Position numbers and translations under genes: made by a program. Under the pieces are notes generated by a model, which did not search any database, had not been told where the DNA came from, and worked only from the letters and a program-made list of their open reading frames with translations. From contig NC_134390.1 of NCBI RefSeq assembly GCF_035582795.1, forward strand, positions 2,743,560 to 2,807,559: 64,000 nucleotides of DNA, read 5' to 3'. Numbering within the stretch: the stretch's first letter is position 1; each line of letters opens with the position of its first letter. This stretch comes from Mycteria americana (taxonomy: Eukaryota > Chordata > Aves > Ciconiiformes > Ciconiidae). Below, piece after piece: positions 51,201 to 62,120 of the stretch.

Positions 51201-54200
51201 ACCAGTGGCCGAGCAGCTGGGTCCAGAGCAGGTCTCGGGGATGCGGTGACAGTGCAGCGTGGGGGGCACTCAGCAACCCCCCGGGAGCTGCCCCGGCCCT
51301 GCAGCGGGCGGCATCCCTGCGAGCAGGAGGTCCCTTCACCCCCCCCACCCCCCCCACCCCCCCCCCCGTGCAGACAGGGGCTTTCATCACTCCTTTGCAG
51401 GGTGACCAGCTCCATCTTCTTGCCTCCACTCCCCCTCTGCTTGCGCTGCCAATCCCTCAGTGCCCGGGGGGACGCGGCCTCAATTGGAGCCGAGGCAAGG
51501 CTGCTTTGACCTCCCCCAAATTGCCATGGTCCCCACGCCAGGGAAGACGGTCTGAGCGTAATGAACCTCCCGCCAACCCATGCCCCTGGGAAGGCAAACA
51601 TGGCCAGTGCCTCACAGTGCCCATTAGTGCGGAGAGGGGAGCGGGGGCCAGCGCCACCGCGAGAGCCATGCGTGCCGTGCAGTTCTCATTGCCAGCACCT
51701 GAGCACCTGGGTTATATTTGCAGTTCTGCTTGGCAGCTTGAGCTCTTAGCAAGTGTCTCTGAACCCCCACCTGCCCACCCACAGCACAGTGACTCAGTTT
51801 CCCCACTTGGGTGAGACCGGGGGGGGATGACTCTAAAACATGAAGACAAGGGGCTGTCCAAACCCCTCTGTTCTCTGCCAAGCACCTCAATGACCTGCAC
51901 GGGGAGGGGGTCTTTTGGTGAAGACACCCGGGCAGTCAGATGTGTCCCACTCCCCAAGCGCTCCCTGCCCAGCCTTCGGTCCCTAGCTGGATGCCCTCAT
52001 CCTCTCCCAGTGCCCCCAGCAAGGCCCAGCTCTGGCTTGGCAGTGCCCATACCCAAGCCAAGCAGCGCTCCGCGCTTGCACCAGCTGATCGAGTGCCTGG
52101 CAGATGCCAGCACCAATTCGGGAGGTTAGAGGCATCAGCAGATAATGATCTTTTGCGCCGTGTGCGGCTGGGTGCCAAGAGAATCTGGCAGTAGCCGCTA
52201 CCCAACCGCGCCGGCTAATCAAGACGAACTCCACAGCGCCGGGAATTGCGGTGTCTGTTGGAGGAGATTCGGGGCGATGGGTTCGTCTCACCATCTGCTG
52301 CTGACACCTTCTGGGTAATTAATGCCTGGGAAGAATTAAGGGTAGGGGGAGCTGGGGGAACTGCTAATGTAGCAGGCGAGGGGCTCCGGAGCTGTAGGCG
52401 CAGGCAGTGGGGCCTGATCCCCCCCAAGACACGCACAAAAATAAACAAGACGTATTGAGAGCTTGACCTTAAGCGTACGGAGAGTTAAAATGCTGCTTGT
52501 GTGCGTGCAGCGTTTGCCCTTTAACCGCAATTGTGGGGACCTGTTGGGAGCGAGGCAGGAGCCACCCTGCTCCCCGGGACCCCATCTCTGCCAGCAGCAG
52601 AGCCGAGCCCCTGGACAGGCACCGCCACAGGCCGGCTGCAGCCCCTGCCACCACCCAGCAATTCCAAATGACCCGGCAGCGAGCCAGCACCAGCTCTGCC
52701 GGAGTGGGGATCTGGCCCCTGTAACCGCTCCGGCTACAAAAATAGCAGGAAGGAGAAAACAAACGCGTGAAGGTGCTGGGTGAGGCGGTGGCCCCCGTGC
52801 CTGGACAGGGTGGGATGGGCGCCTCATGCCAGGGTACAGATGAGCATCCCCTCCTGCGGCAGGACCATGCGTTGAGGTGAGTGGACGGTGGGATGCAGTG
52901 TCGGGCTCTGCCCAGTGCCAGAAAGGCACTCGCTGAGCCATGCAGTCCCCGGACCGCCATGCCGGGCATGTTCTTGTCCTGCCAAAGCTCTTGCGCTTCA
53001 CCACCGCCGTGCTCCACTGGCACGGCTGGGACATTAATCGCTGCCAGGCAGGTGGGCAGCTGGGTGTGCTGTGGTGGCAGAGTCTATTGCCAGGTGAAAG
53101 TGCTGATTTACCTGCCCAGCACGAGCTGCAGCTGATCACATGTAATGGATGACATGTCAAAAATTGCCCCAGCAACCTCTGCCAGCAATAATCCTGCTTA
53201 ATGGCACTGGGCACATGCCAGGCACTTCGCGTACAGGCACGCAGGACCAGTGCGCCCTTTACATGTACCGTTTGGAGGCCTCTCTGTGTCCCCCAAGTCA
53301 CACACAGTCCTCTGGCAGCTGGGGAAACTGTGGCAGGCATGAACAGAAAAGCCCCAAATCCCCCTGTTGTGCACACAGAAACACGCAGCAGTGCCACAAA
53401 GATAGCACAGGAGCCCTGGCCCGTGCTGTCCATCCGTCTGCTCTCACTGAGGGCAGGAAAAGCACCCAGGCATCCTGGCTGCCCATGCCCTCGGTGCCGG
53501 CAGTGCGCAGGCACCCACCTTTCCCTGGAAGAGCCCAGCCCTAGGGTGCCTCCTGCTCCAGCCCTGGACTCCCCTGCCCTGCCTGAGCCTGCTGGCAAGC
53601 CAGGCGTCTGGATGCTTAGCCGTGGCTCATCATCCTTTCCAGCCTGGCTGCTCTACCCTCACCAAACCCAACTGCCAACAGCTTACGTGACTTTCAGCCC
53701 GGCGCTTGCATCTCGTTAACCCTCCCCAGGCCACCAGCCCCTGCCAGGTCCCCAGGGAGGGCACTGGGCAGTGGAGACTGGCGAGGTGGGGGGCTGGGGA
53801 CCCTCTGACAAGGGCCAGGTCCTTGCTGCTGGAGGGGATCCAGCCCAGCAGCAAAAGAGGCCTGTCCTGGCAGGGCGGGGACACTCGCCCAGCTGCTGCT
53901 GTCTTGGAGGGTCTATAGCTTATGAGGGTTTAAGCATCTTTGTACACAAAACCCTCAGCTTGAAATTTTGACAGCAGGGGACAGGGAAGATCTGAGCTGA
54001 AAGGGTGAGAGTTGGCACTTCAAACCTGGGGCTGTCGGGGTGAGTGGGGAGGGGGCTTGATTTCCACTCCCACCCTCCCCAAAGATGCCCCCAGCGCAAG
54101 GTGTAGCAGGGGGGACGACACGGATCAGCACCCTTCACCCAAGCAGCTGCCAGCAGGCGTACCCGTCAGGGTAAGTAAGCTTGCGTGTGTCTAAGAGTTG

Positions 54201-54773
54201 ACGTGCCTGAAGCCCAGCGCAGCTCAGCAGAGGAGCCCCGGCCCCTTGGCAGCGCTGGACAGAGGGAGTGGGTCAGGCAGCGCTGGGTGGTCTCACCTCC
54301 CCTCAGTAAAGGAGGGCTGGGGACTGCTGGGACTGCCCAGCTTACCTGGAGGGTGCTGCGGGAGCCAGGAGGACAGTGTGAAGGGGAAGGTGACAAGCAG
54401 GGACAGCCTGGGAAGGCACAGGGAGGGCAGAGGAGCTGGATCGGGCGGCTGAGAAGGGGTTTGGGGAGTGGGAGGAAGAGGGGGCTGGCAAAGGGTGCAA
54501 AAGGCAGAGGAGGGCAGAAGGAACGAGTGGGTGGGAAGGAGGGAGAAGGGTGCGGGGAAGCACAGGGTCCCCAAGGCACGTGGTGAGAGAAGGGCAAGGA
54601 CGAGTCTGGAGGGACGGGGGCTGCGGAGGGGTCCCTGGGAGGAGGAGAGGGGCAGAGGATGCAGAGGGATGGGGAAGAACAGGGGGTCCTTGGAGGGAGA
54701 GGGTGGGGTGACTCACTCCGGGGTGCCGCTTGACATGCCGGAAGAACATGCCTCTGAGGAGGGGACCCTTCAT
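48294..54773 (-). CDS. NDUFA4L2: NDUFA4L2, NDUFA4-like mitochondrial protein
   Basis: NDUFA4L2 is a small single-pass inner-membrane protein related to the respiratory-chain subunit NDUFA4. In mammals it is induced by HIF-1 and lowers respiration. Four minus-strand exons: 54717-54773, 50517-50605, 48603-48663 and 48294-48350, with consistent GT-AG sites and phases 0, 2, 0. They give 87 aa, the same length as the human protein. The N-terminus carries [10 protein letters not shown]; exon 2 is the membrane helix ([20 protein letters not shown]) followed by RLALYSPDV. Exons 3 and 4 give [20 protein letters not shown] and [18 protein letters not shown]. The segment FLAVSTDY and the KNN triplet fit NDUFA4L2 rather than NDUFA4. 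An acceptor-like CTTTCCAG upstream of the start suggests a possible non-coding 5' exon. Confidence 0.95.
49605..49825 (-). promoter_or_regulatory. Candidate regulatory element in NDUFA4L2 intron 2
   Basis: The block is AT-rich and complex: GTTTAATAGCATTAATG, TGCTAATTGCTGAG, CAAATTAAATCAATGAGC and AACAAATATTAGATAGG. No coding potential is seen. Confidence 0.4.
49880..50220. repeat. Pyrimidine-rich CCATCC/CTCTCC low-complexity stretch
   Basis: CCATCC, CCCTCTC and CATTCC words fill about 340 bp within NDUFA4L2 intron 2, ending about 300 bp before exon 2. Confidence 0.75.
50610..50850 (-). promoter_or_regulatory. Candidate regulatory element directly upstream of NDUFA4L2 exon 2
   Basis: About 240 bp of A/T-rich, non-repetitive sequence starts at the exon 2 acceptor (AATAAAATGAATATTTATC, GACTGAATTAAAAGAG, GGAATTGGATTTGGAATGAG). 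It is longer and more complex than a splice site requires. Beyond it, 50850-52080 is ordinary GC-rich intron with C-runs at 51338-51368. Confidence 0.45.
52085..52545 (-). promoter_or_regulatory. Candidate regulatory cluster in NDUFA4L2 intron 1
   Basis: There are two blocks. 52085-52350 holds CAGATAATGATC, GGCTAATCAAGACG and GGGTAATTAATGCC; 52435-52545 holds AAAATAAACAAGACG and GAGAGTTAAAATGC. No reading frame resembles a gene. Confidence 0.4.
53095..53225 (-). promoter_or_regulatory. Candidate regulatory element with a perfect palindrome, NDUFA4L2 intron 1
   Basis: TGACATGTCA (53150-53159) is a perfect 10-bp palindrome built from TALE-homeodomain-like TGACA half-sites. It is flanked by CACATGTAATGG and CAATAATCCTGCTTAATGG. 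From 53225 to 54716 nothing else is seen except a G-rich stretch. Confidence 0.35.
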
Positions 54774-55140
54774 GGCGAGGGTGTGGGGAAGGTCCAGCTG
54801 TGATGGCAGGTTCCCGAGTGCCGAGTGCCGTCCGAGGATGGAGGGTGGGCAGGAGACGCGAGGGAGGCGTCTGCGGCAGGGCTGGGAGGGACGGGGCGGG
54901 ATGGGATGGGGATCCCTGCCCAGGCACACTGCAATCTGGAAGGGGAGAGGGAGGCTGAGGATCATGTCCTGAGTCCTGGCTACGCTCTGCCCCTTCCAGC
55001 CTCTCCGGTAATGAGCCCCGATGACTGGGTTAATGACGAGCTTTGGGTTTGGACGCCTGAGGTCCCCCCATGCTGCTGCACCCCAGACCACATTCATGCC
55101 TCAGTTTCCCTCTCTGTACAAGAGACAGCCCCTTCCCTCC
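54774..55140 (-). promoter_or_regulatory. NDUFA4L2: Region immediately upstream of the NDUFA4L2 start codon
   Basis: This should hold the 5' UTR and perhaps the proximal promoter on the minus strand. I see no clear TATA box or dense CpG island, and the start site is uncertain because a non-coding first exon may lie further upstream. Confidence 0.35.
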
Positions 55141-55395
55141 ACATGCAAATCCTTCACAGGTTGCTCCGCACCTTCCTGCCAAGGCGAATGATGAGTCGTG
55201 TGATTTGTTATGACAACTTTGCCGATGTTTGCTGCCTCCCCTCTGCGCCCCCCTCCACCCTCCCGTTTATGATAAATGACATAACACCCAATTTACATTT
55301 AGCAATGCAAATCTCCCTGGCAGTAACAGATGCTGCTGTGCATATGGAAACCAGCTATTTGTATCCACTGGCTCTTAACAAAAGACTGGGGAGAT
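55140..55395. promoter_or_regulatory. Candidate regulatory element upstream of NDUFA4L2
   Basis: The sequence is AT-rich and complex (ATGATAAATGACATAAC, CAATTTACATTTAGCAATGCAAATC with an octamer-like ATGCAAAT) within 0.6 kb of the start codon. No coding potential is seen. Confidence 0.45.
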
Positions 55396-55682
55396 GGACG
55401 GAGTGGGCAGCCAAAAGTAGCAGGCTGGAACTGAGCAAGGGCTGGGCCCCCTGACCCTTATCGGGGGGGGGGGACACACACGACACGACACTGGTCACGC
55501 TCTGGCAGTGGCATGAGCCAGTGCCACCCCTATCTGGGGGGCAGCTGGGGGCAGAGCATGGCAAGGTGGCGTACGATGGTGGCAGTATCATACACCTAAT
55601 GGGCACAGGCAAGTCCCTGTCGCACGCCCCTTCCACTGAGGGCTTGTGGCCAAAAGCCAGTGCCCCCCTGTAGACCAATCTT

Positions 55683-55812
55683 TGCTCATGCAGACGCATA
55701 CATGCATGCACACATGCATGCACAAGCAGGCAACATAACATGCTGATGTGGTGGCAGGCACTTGCACATGAACACCACTACACATAATGTGCATGCATGC
55801 ACACGCACAAGA
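55683..55812. repeat. ATGCATGCAC simple repeat
   Basis: Recurrent ATGCATGCACAC words occur in two clusters, around 55690-55725 and 55790-55806. Confidence 0.7.
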
Positions 55813-56019
55813 GCTCTGGCAATTCTTTTTACTGCTGACTTGTAAGCCCCCCACTTTGAAGTTTTGGCTTGGAGCACCCCAGGGAGCCTCCGCTCTCCCA
55901 CACATGCCCAGAGCCCTGCTGCTGCCTCCCCAGCCCGACAGTCCAGCCTCCCTCCCCACCTCAGCACCGCACAGCCCCATCGGTGCCACTCCATCCTAAC
56001 CTCATTTCTTTCAGCAAAG

Positions 56020-56165
56020 TATAAAAGGACAAAGGGGAGAAACTTCTCTGGAGTGTGTGGAAATAAATAAACAAGGCCTGAATTGCAGCCAGTAGTGCCG
56101 TGTTGAGGCCTTTGTTGATATAATTAGAGTTTTCAAATGGGATTGATTAAGTGCCACTCCCCAAG
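56020..56165. promoter_or_regulatory. Candidate regulatory element upstream of NDUFA4L2
   Basis: An AT-rich block (GGAAATAAATAAACAAGG, GTTGATATAATTAGAG, GGGATTGATTAAG) lies just before the tandem hypoxia-type motifs at 56194. Confidence 0.35.
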
Positions 56166-56193
56166 ACAGAGTGCATCCTGCCCTCAGCACAGG

Positions 56194-56203
56194 CACGTGC
56201 GTG
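56194..56203. promoter_or_regulatory. Tandem HIF-type core motifs (CACGTGCGTG) upstream of NDUFA4L2
   Basis: ACGTG (56195-56199) and GCGTG (56199-56203) overlap to give two RCGTG hypoxia-response cores about 1.4 kb upstream of the NDUFA4L2 start codon. The mammalian gene is a HIF-1 target. Such short motifs also occur by chance, so this is only a candidate. Confidence 0.3.
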
Positions 56204-56584
56204 TCCTTTGCTGCGTTCCTCTGCCAACGGCTGCTGCGGCACAGGGACAGTATGGGGAGGGGGGGTGTGTGTAAGGTCACAGCAGAGGTGTGTGGGAGTG
56301 GTTCACGGGGTATGTGCATATGCACATGTGTGTAAGTGGTGGGACTCATGCGCAGTGCCATAACCCCTTTGGACCACAGCACCAAAGCACTGAGCAGGGA
56401 TCCTAAGAGGGTGTCTGGCAGCATTAGGAGCACAGGATATCTGGGAGATCCCTGTCCCATCACAGCCAGGTCTGCTTTGGAGCAACTTGTATCTCTGCAC
56501 CCCGGCCCAAGGCAAGCTCCTAACTCCCTGCAGAAAAGCCCAGGACTTCTAGAGATGGCAGCGGGATTCCCTGCCCACAAAGCC

Positions 56585-56960
56585 CAGCTGCCTCCATGCT
56601 CATTAATGACTGTAATTAAGAGACAGTTTAATTCTGTGCCGTGCTTCCCTCTTCCGTGGTGATTACAGTGTGTGCCCTGCTGCTCAGGAGCCCTCCTGGG
56701 TAGGCTGCCTGCAGCCCCACGGGAGCGGCCGTCACGACAGGCTCAGCCCTGCAGTGCACTGGGGAGGGCTCCGGCGTGTTCTTCTCCCCGGTCCCGTCCC
56801 CCTGAGGGAGACACAATAAATACCAGCAAATAGACACTGCCGGAGCTTCTTCTCTTTCATGGCTGTCCCTGCCTGGCACCATGCAGACCTGATGGGTCAG
56901 CGCTTTTGGGGAAGAACAAGACAGCCCACAAATACTTCCTAGAAAGAAAAGAATTACAGC
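56585..56960. promoter_or_regulatory. Two AT-richer blocks of unknown role
   Basis: 56590-56665 contains CATTAATGACTGTAATTAAGAG. 56805-56960 contains CACAATAAATACCAGC and AAAGAATTACAGC. They are non-repetitive and non-coding by inspection. Confidence 0.3.
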
Positions 56961-56969
56961 AGCTGACCT

Positions 56970-57262
56970 CAGGAAGCATGCACGCACATGGACACACACC
57001 TGCAAATGCAGAGCTACACGTATGTACACATCTAGGCAGCTCTGCACTCATACACACATGTGTGCACAGAGACACAGCCCTGCCTGAACAGCTACACATA
57101 CATGTGCGTGGACACCTGTGCACACAGATGCACACACGTGCACACGTCCCAACAGGTGTGCATGAACATATACATTCCTTTATAAGCAGACATACGCTTG
57201 CACACATGTGCGCACACAAGCATGCATGGCGAGGTGCATGCTCACACACGTGCCAGTGCAGT
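56970..57262. repeat. CA/TG-rich degenerate repeat
   Basis: ACACATGTGTGCAC-like words recur through about 290 bp without a fixed period. The Cys- and His-rich frames over it are artefacts. Confidence 0.75.
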
Positions 57263-57374
57263 CCCTGGCCCCATACAAGGGCTATGGGGAGCTGCCCCTG
57301 CAGGGTGGGGAGCTGAAAAGACAAATGGGGTGGGGGGGCTGGAGAGAGCCGCTGGGCCTTGGTGTCTCCACTCG

Positions 57375-57560
57375 CAGCTGCTGTGGCGGGTTATTTTACA
57401 ACCACTCCAAAAATATTATTCAAGATGAAGGAGAATCACGGCTGCTGCGAGCAAGCGCAGGGCCGTCGCGGGGAATTTATCATTCTGAATTGGGTGCCCC
57501 CCCCCCCCGCAACGCTGCGGTGATGAAGTGCTTCATTAATGGGAGATGCTGCGGCTTGGG
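57375..57560. promoter_or_regulatory. Candidate regulatory element
   Basis: A complex block (GGTTATTTTACAACC, AAAAATATTATTCAAG, GGGAATTTATCATTCTGAATTGGG, CTTCATTAATGGG) is broken only by a C-run at 57497-57508. Confidence 0.4.
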
Positions 57561-57829
57561 GCTGAACGTGCCTGCACCTGAGCATGCCGTTTCCTCTGGC
57601 TCCCAGCCTTAGCACTCAGCCCTCCTGTCCCCATGCAGCCTCCCCAGCCACCCAAACAGCCTCCCATCTCCACAGAACACCCCCCCCCCCATTGCATAGG
57701 CCACTGCCCCACAGTTCACAACCTCCCCACAGCCTCCCTGGCCACACAGCTGGCACCCATTGCTTGCACCCCCCGACCAGCCCTGGGAGAAACAGCCCCA
57801 AACCCTCCCCTGATGGTGACACAGAGTCA

Positions 57830-58025
57830 TCCCTCGCTGCTAACGGGGACCTTTCCCTCGTTAAGACTCTGCTCATACTGAAGCTGTAAATCTCACTGGC
57901 TTTTGGCGGGGCGCAATGGAAACCATCATAAAAAATTCATACCAACTAAAGCAAACAAACAATAAACAAACAGCCAATAATTAAATGGTGAATTAACGGG
58001 ATATATTTCATAGCCCCACAGAGCC
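57830..58025. promoter_or_regulatory. Candidate regulatory element, strongly AT-rich
   Basis: About 120 bp of dense A/T sequence (CATAAAAAATTCATACC, AACAATAAACAAACAGCC, CAATAATTAAATGGTGAATTAACG) lies in a GC-rich region. No tandem period is seen. Confidence 0.45.
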
Positions 58026-59010
58026 ATGCTACGGGACGAGCCCCAGCATGGGGAGAAGGGGCTGGATCCTGGGGGGACCTGGCTCCTCCCGGGGAGAGAA
58101 GGGCATTCCTGGCCCTGCCGGGCTGCTGCCCAGGACCCCTCGCCTGGGCCCAAGCACAGCCACACTGGGGGGCACGAGTGGCCCTGCAGGGGCTAGTGAG
58201 ACTGGGCAGCACTAGCAGCTCCATGAAGGGCATCACGTGGCAGCACTATTGTGACACATCGTGATGACTTGCACAGCCAGATAATGGTGGAGCAACCACA
58301 GCCTTCCTCCCCACCAGACTGCTATGTGCATGCAGGGCTGGGATTGTCCCACATCCCCTCACTTTGAGGTAGCGTATGATGTCATGCCCACCCCATGATG
58401 TCACTGATCTCTATGACATCACAGTCCCCTCCTTGCTCCTGCCCTGGCTGTAATGTGCCTCTGAGCATGCCTGCCTACCAGCACCCAGGAGCTGGCCCTG
58501 GTACCACCCATCATGCAGCATGGGCACACATCATTTGTAACTGGCACCTTCATGTAAAGGGCTATTATCATCCTAATCCCCCCCATTAATCGCGGGGCGC
58601 TGTGTGATGAGCACCAGGAGAGCCTGTCTCTGACCCACAACTGCTGCAGGATGCAGGGGTGACACCAGCCTAATACCTTGTGACTCTGACCCCCCCCCCC
58701 CCGGTAATGCTGCAAAAGGTGGACGAGATGACACCCTTCCTTGTCCCCTCCTCAGGGAGCCAGCACCCCAGTGCAAGGAAGGAGCTGCTCTCCCTTGGCC
58801 TTTCCTGGTTCCAGAGCCGCCAGTGCAAGCAGCGTGCTGGGTCCTGGGAAAGGAGGGATGTCCCCCACCACAGCCCCACGACCGCAGAGGGCAGGGGCTG
58901 CAGGACAGGAGCCCTGGCTGGGGGTTTTGGGGAGGCGGGGGGGGGGGGGGGAGGTCAGCTCTTCCACGGCTGCTGTCGCACCAGGAGGCGTTTCCTGGAA
59001 CCGACCCTGC
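58026..59010. other. Non-coding stretch with little structure
   Basis: This is ordinary GC-rich sequence. 58369-58430 has several GATGTCAT/ATGACATC words. A short AT-rich block lies at 58545-58605 and a G-run at 58938-58951. No gene is recognised. Confidence 0.5.
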
Positions 59011-59014
59011 AATT

Positions 59015-59215
59015 AACCACCGACTTGGCCCCATCCCGCAATATTGATTTTTTTTTCCATAATTCTCTGAAGAAAAGCCCAAGCCCGGAGCTGCGATTTC
59101 CAAAGCCTGTTTTATAAATAACTGGGGTCACCAGCTGCCAATTGCTGTAATACTGCCTTGATACAATTTAATAAACATAATAGCCTCTTCCTTCATTGTG
59201 ACAAAGATTCTGGTG
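59015..59215. promoter_or_regulatory. Candidate regulatory element
   Basis: The block contains CAATATTGATTTTTTTTTCC, TTTTATAAATAACTGG, GCCAATTGCTGTAATACTG and ACAATTTAATAAACATAATAG. It borders the minisatellite to its right. Confidence 0.4.
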
Positions 59216-59239
59216 GGGACAGAGCTGCGCCGAGCAGAG

Positions 59240-59575
59240 GAACACACGGCTGAGACACACGCGCACATACGGCTGAGACATGCATGCACATGGCAGACAT
59301 GCATGCACACGGAAGAGAGACAAGGATGCACATGGCTGAGACATGCATGCACATCTGCTACACATGTGCACATGGCTGAGACATGCATGCACACAGCTGA
59401 GACATGCACACACATCTGAGACGTGTGCACGTCTGAGATGCACACACAGCTGAGACATACAAGCACATGGCTGAGACATGCATGCACATCTGATACACAT
59501 GTGCACATGGCTGAGGCACACGTGCACACAGCTGACACACGCGTGCACACGGCTGAGACGTGTGCACGGGGCAAG
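59240..59575 (+). repeat. Minisatellite of GGCTGAGACATGCATGCACAT units
   Basis: Roughly a dozen copies of a 20-28 bp unit (GGCTGAGACATGCATGCACA with variants GCTGAGACATACAAGCACA and GCTGACACACGCGTGCACA) lie in tandem, alternating with CATCTGAGAC and CATCTGATACAC. It abuts a CpG island. Confidence 0.85.
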
Positions 59576-60020
59576 GTGGGAACACGTCCCTGCGGGGATA
59601 CGCTGCCTGGCCGCAGCCACGGGGCCGCCACCGACAGAACACGCGCCGTCCCCGCGCGCGAAGGTGTGTGCTCGTGGACGGGCATCCCCCACGCCAGGCA
59701 CGCGTGTGTACGCGCGCGCACGTGCCCGCGGGGCCGCCGTCCTGTGCGGGGCCGCCCCGGGGCCTCCGGGAGGGCTGTGGCTCCCTCTCGTGGCCGCGGC
59801 GCGAGTCGGGCCGGCGGGAACTGGGGACCGGGACCGGGACCGGGCTGTCCCCGCTGCTGGTGCCGGCCCCGGCAACTGCCGTGTGCCGCGGAAGAGCCCG
59901 GCGGCGCGGGCGCCAGCAGCGCTGGTTCGCGGGCGGAGGGACAGCCCGTGGCTCCCGCCATGCCCCCTGCCTGCTGCCGCCGCTGCCACCCACCGTGCGG
60001 GGCCCTGGGAGACGGCCGCG
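59576..60020. promoter_or_regulatory. Second orphan CpG island
   Basis: About 440 bp of dense CpG (CCCCGCGCGCGAAGG, TACGCGCGCGCACGTGCCCGCGG, GGGACCGGGACCGGGACCGGG) lies 5 kb upstream of NDUFA4L2. No recognised exon follows on either strand. It may start a non-coding RNA, an upstream NDUFA4L2 transcript, or mark a CTCF site. Confidence 0.6.
59779..59795 (-). promoter_or_regulatory. CTCF-binding motif, minus orientation
   Basis: The plus strand reads GGCTCCCTCTCGTGGCC, so the minus strand reads GGCCACGAGAGGGAGCC, close to the CTCF core CCACNAGRGGGCGC. It lies in the second orphan CpG island and faces the motif at 23638. Confidence 0.5.
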
Positions 60021-60334
60021 GCACATGGACCCTCCTGCAGACACAGCCCTCAAGGGACCGCCCGCAGAGCCGCTGTGGTCCCACTCAGCAAGGTCCAGGG
60101 AGCCAGTCCAATACCAGGGCCAAGGACCCCAGCCTCCCAGGGCAGCACTGGAGAGCCTGGGTGCCCTGCCAGAGCCCCGTAGCTCCAGACATGGAGTGGG
60201 GGCTTCTGGGCTTGGGGAGCACCCTCTGCACCACAAGCAGGTCCAGGTCCTGTCTCCCACATCCTGGGGGCCCGTGCCGAGCGCCCAGCAGCTGTCCCCT
60301 CTCCAGCTCCCCATCTCCCACCCCCAGACCTGCT

Positions 60335-61130
60335 GACTGATGCCAGAGACTCCAAAATCAATTCCCATCCCCGCCAGGACACAGCGAGAAGGCGACAAAT
60401 CACGGCTGCTGCTCCGCAGCCCCAGCGCCTCATTTTTCTTGCTGAACTCCATAATAAGAAATCAATGGCAGACACTGCACTCCTGATGCATCTCCCCTGG
60501 GACAGGTGGCAGCAGGTCCTCACAACCCCCCCCCCCCCCAAACTCTCAGGTCCCCTCGCCAGGCCCCAGCTCTGGTGGGGCCCACAGTGCAGGGCAGCTC
60601 CCTCCTCACTTGCAGACCCTGCCCCTTCCCTGGCTCCCCAAAGGCTCCCCACTGCCCAGCTGCCAGGTACGCTCAGCCCCACGGCGTTGATTCCCACCCA
60701 CGGCGCAGAACCCTGAGTGCCCTGGCCAGCAATCCACCCCGTCCTGTTGCAGCCTCCAAGGTGACTGTGAGGACTGGGGAGCCCAAACGGGTCCCCACAG
60801 TGTCGGGGGGAGGGGCAAACCCAGCCTGGAGTGGAGTGTAACAGGAAGGCACCCGGCAGGCTCTTTGCCCAGGCCTGCAGCACCAAAAGGATAGGGCGAG
60901 CGGGTGGGAAGGACCCAGGCGTCCTGCGGGCACACATTTGGGGGGGCACGGAGCTGCTGTCACGCGGCAGCTCCAGCAGCTGCAGAAGGGCCTGGGCTGG
61001 GGAGAGCCGCTCCAATTAGCTGTAATCGCGCTTCCCCGCGGTGCCTGACACCGAAAAACCTACATAATTACCAGCAGCGACAGGGAAGGCAGGACCAGGC
61101 GCTCGTGCTTAATTGAGTGTTTACAGCCCG
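60335..61130. promoter_or_regulatory. Two AT-richer blocks separated by featureless sequence
   Basis: 60335-60480 (CTCCAAAATCAATTCCC, CCATAATAAGAAATCAATGG) and 61005-61130 (CCAATTAGCTGTAATCGCG, CTACATAATTACCAGC, CTTAATTGAGTG) are candidate regulatory elements. Between them nothing is recognised. Confidence 0.35.
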
Positions 61131-61179
61131 GGGGGATGGGGTGGGGTGGCAATAACAGCTCTACAGGAAAGCACACATG

Positions 61180-62120
61180 CACACCACCCCCCCCACCCCC
61201 CCCACCCCACCCCCCCGCCACAGAAGACACGGGGGGTAGGAGGGAGAGTACAGCCCCATCCCTTTGTGGCAGGGTTTGCTCTGTCCTCGCACCCCTCCCC
61301 AGGGCGTCCCCGTCCCTGTCCCCAGATAGACAGGACAGGTAGCCCCTGCCACCACCACCACCAGCAGCCCTCGAGCTCGTAGTTGACTTGCAAATGCAGC
61401 CGCAGGAGCTGGAGGTCTTGCTCCTGTCAGCCAGGCTGAAATCCCCGGGGCCAGCTGCAGGGCGTCACCACATCCAGACGTGCCCCAGAGGCGGGGATGG
61501 GGCATGGGGACACCTGCCCAAGGTCCAGGTCCTCCTGCCGGGGGGGGAAGACACGATCCCAGAGGGATGGCCAGGTTTTGGGGCTGGAAGGGTCACACCA
61601 AGGAAGGGTGACCTGTGAAGAAGTGACAGGCACCACACCCCATCCTGCAGCTGACACCAACCTGCCCACACTGTGCCACCAGCCCTGGCAGACAAAGCTC
61701 CTACCCAGCTGTTTTCTCCTTGTTAATTTTTCATGAGCGTGATGATAATTCTGCTCACCGCGTTGCCACGGACCCCATAACAATGAGCCATGGTGCTACC
61801 CCCGGGCCAGGCAGCACCGGCATCGGGAGACAGCCGGGGCCAGAGGTCTCCAAAGGGGGCACAGCCAGGGCTCTCCCCGCTGCACCCGTTCCCTGGTGGG
61901 CCCCTGCCTCCAGAATGAGAATGTGCTCCTGTGTTGGCGTGCACGGGGGCCCCACACACAGGGTATGCACGCGGGCACACACATGCTGACACGCATGGGA
62001 GGATGCACAGGAATAAGCACACACAGAGACATACGTGGAAATACAGGCACAGCGATATGTGCATGGAGGCGCGCACCTAGAAGTGCACGTGTGTGCATGA
62101 CACACCTCCCCCCCCCCCCC
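61180..62120. other. Non-coding stretch with simple repeats
   Basis: Runs of CCCCCACCCCCC at 61187-61217 and CACCACCACCACCAGCAG near 61350 are simple sequence. 61715-61800 is an AT-richer block (GTTAATTTTTCATGAG, GATGATAATTCTG). 61960-62100 is CA-rich, followed by a C-run near 62107-62123. No gene is seen. Confidence 0.5.

Noticed and set aside
52280-52300. tRNA-like T-loop word GGTTCGTCTC
   Set aside because: No acceptor stem, anticodon arm or A/B box partner could be found around it.
59128-60452. Cys-rich minus-strand frames resembling a secreted Cys-repeat protein
   Set aside because: The Cys pattern comes from the CATGCACA-type minisatellite, followed by a CpG island that lowers stop frequency. 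There is no signal peptide, splice structure or homologue.
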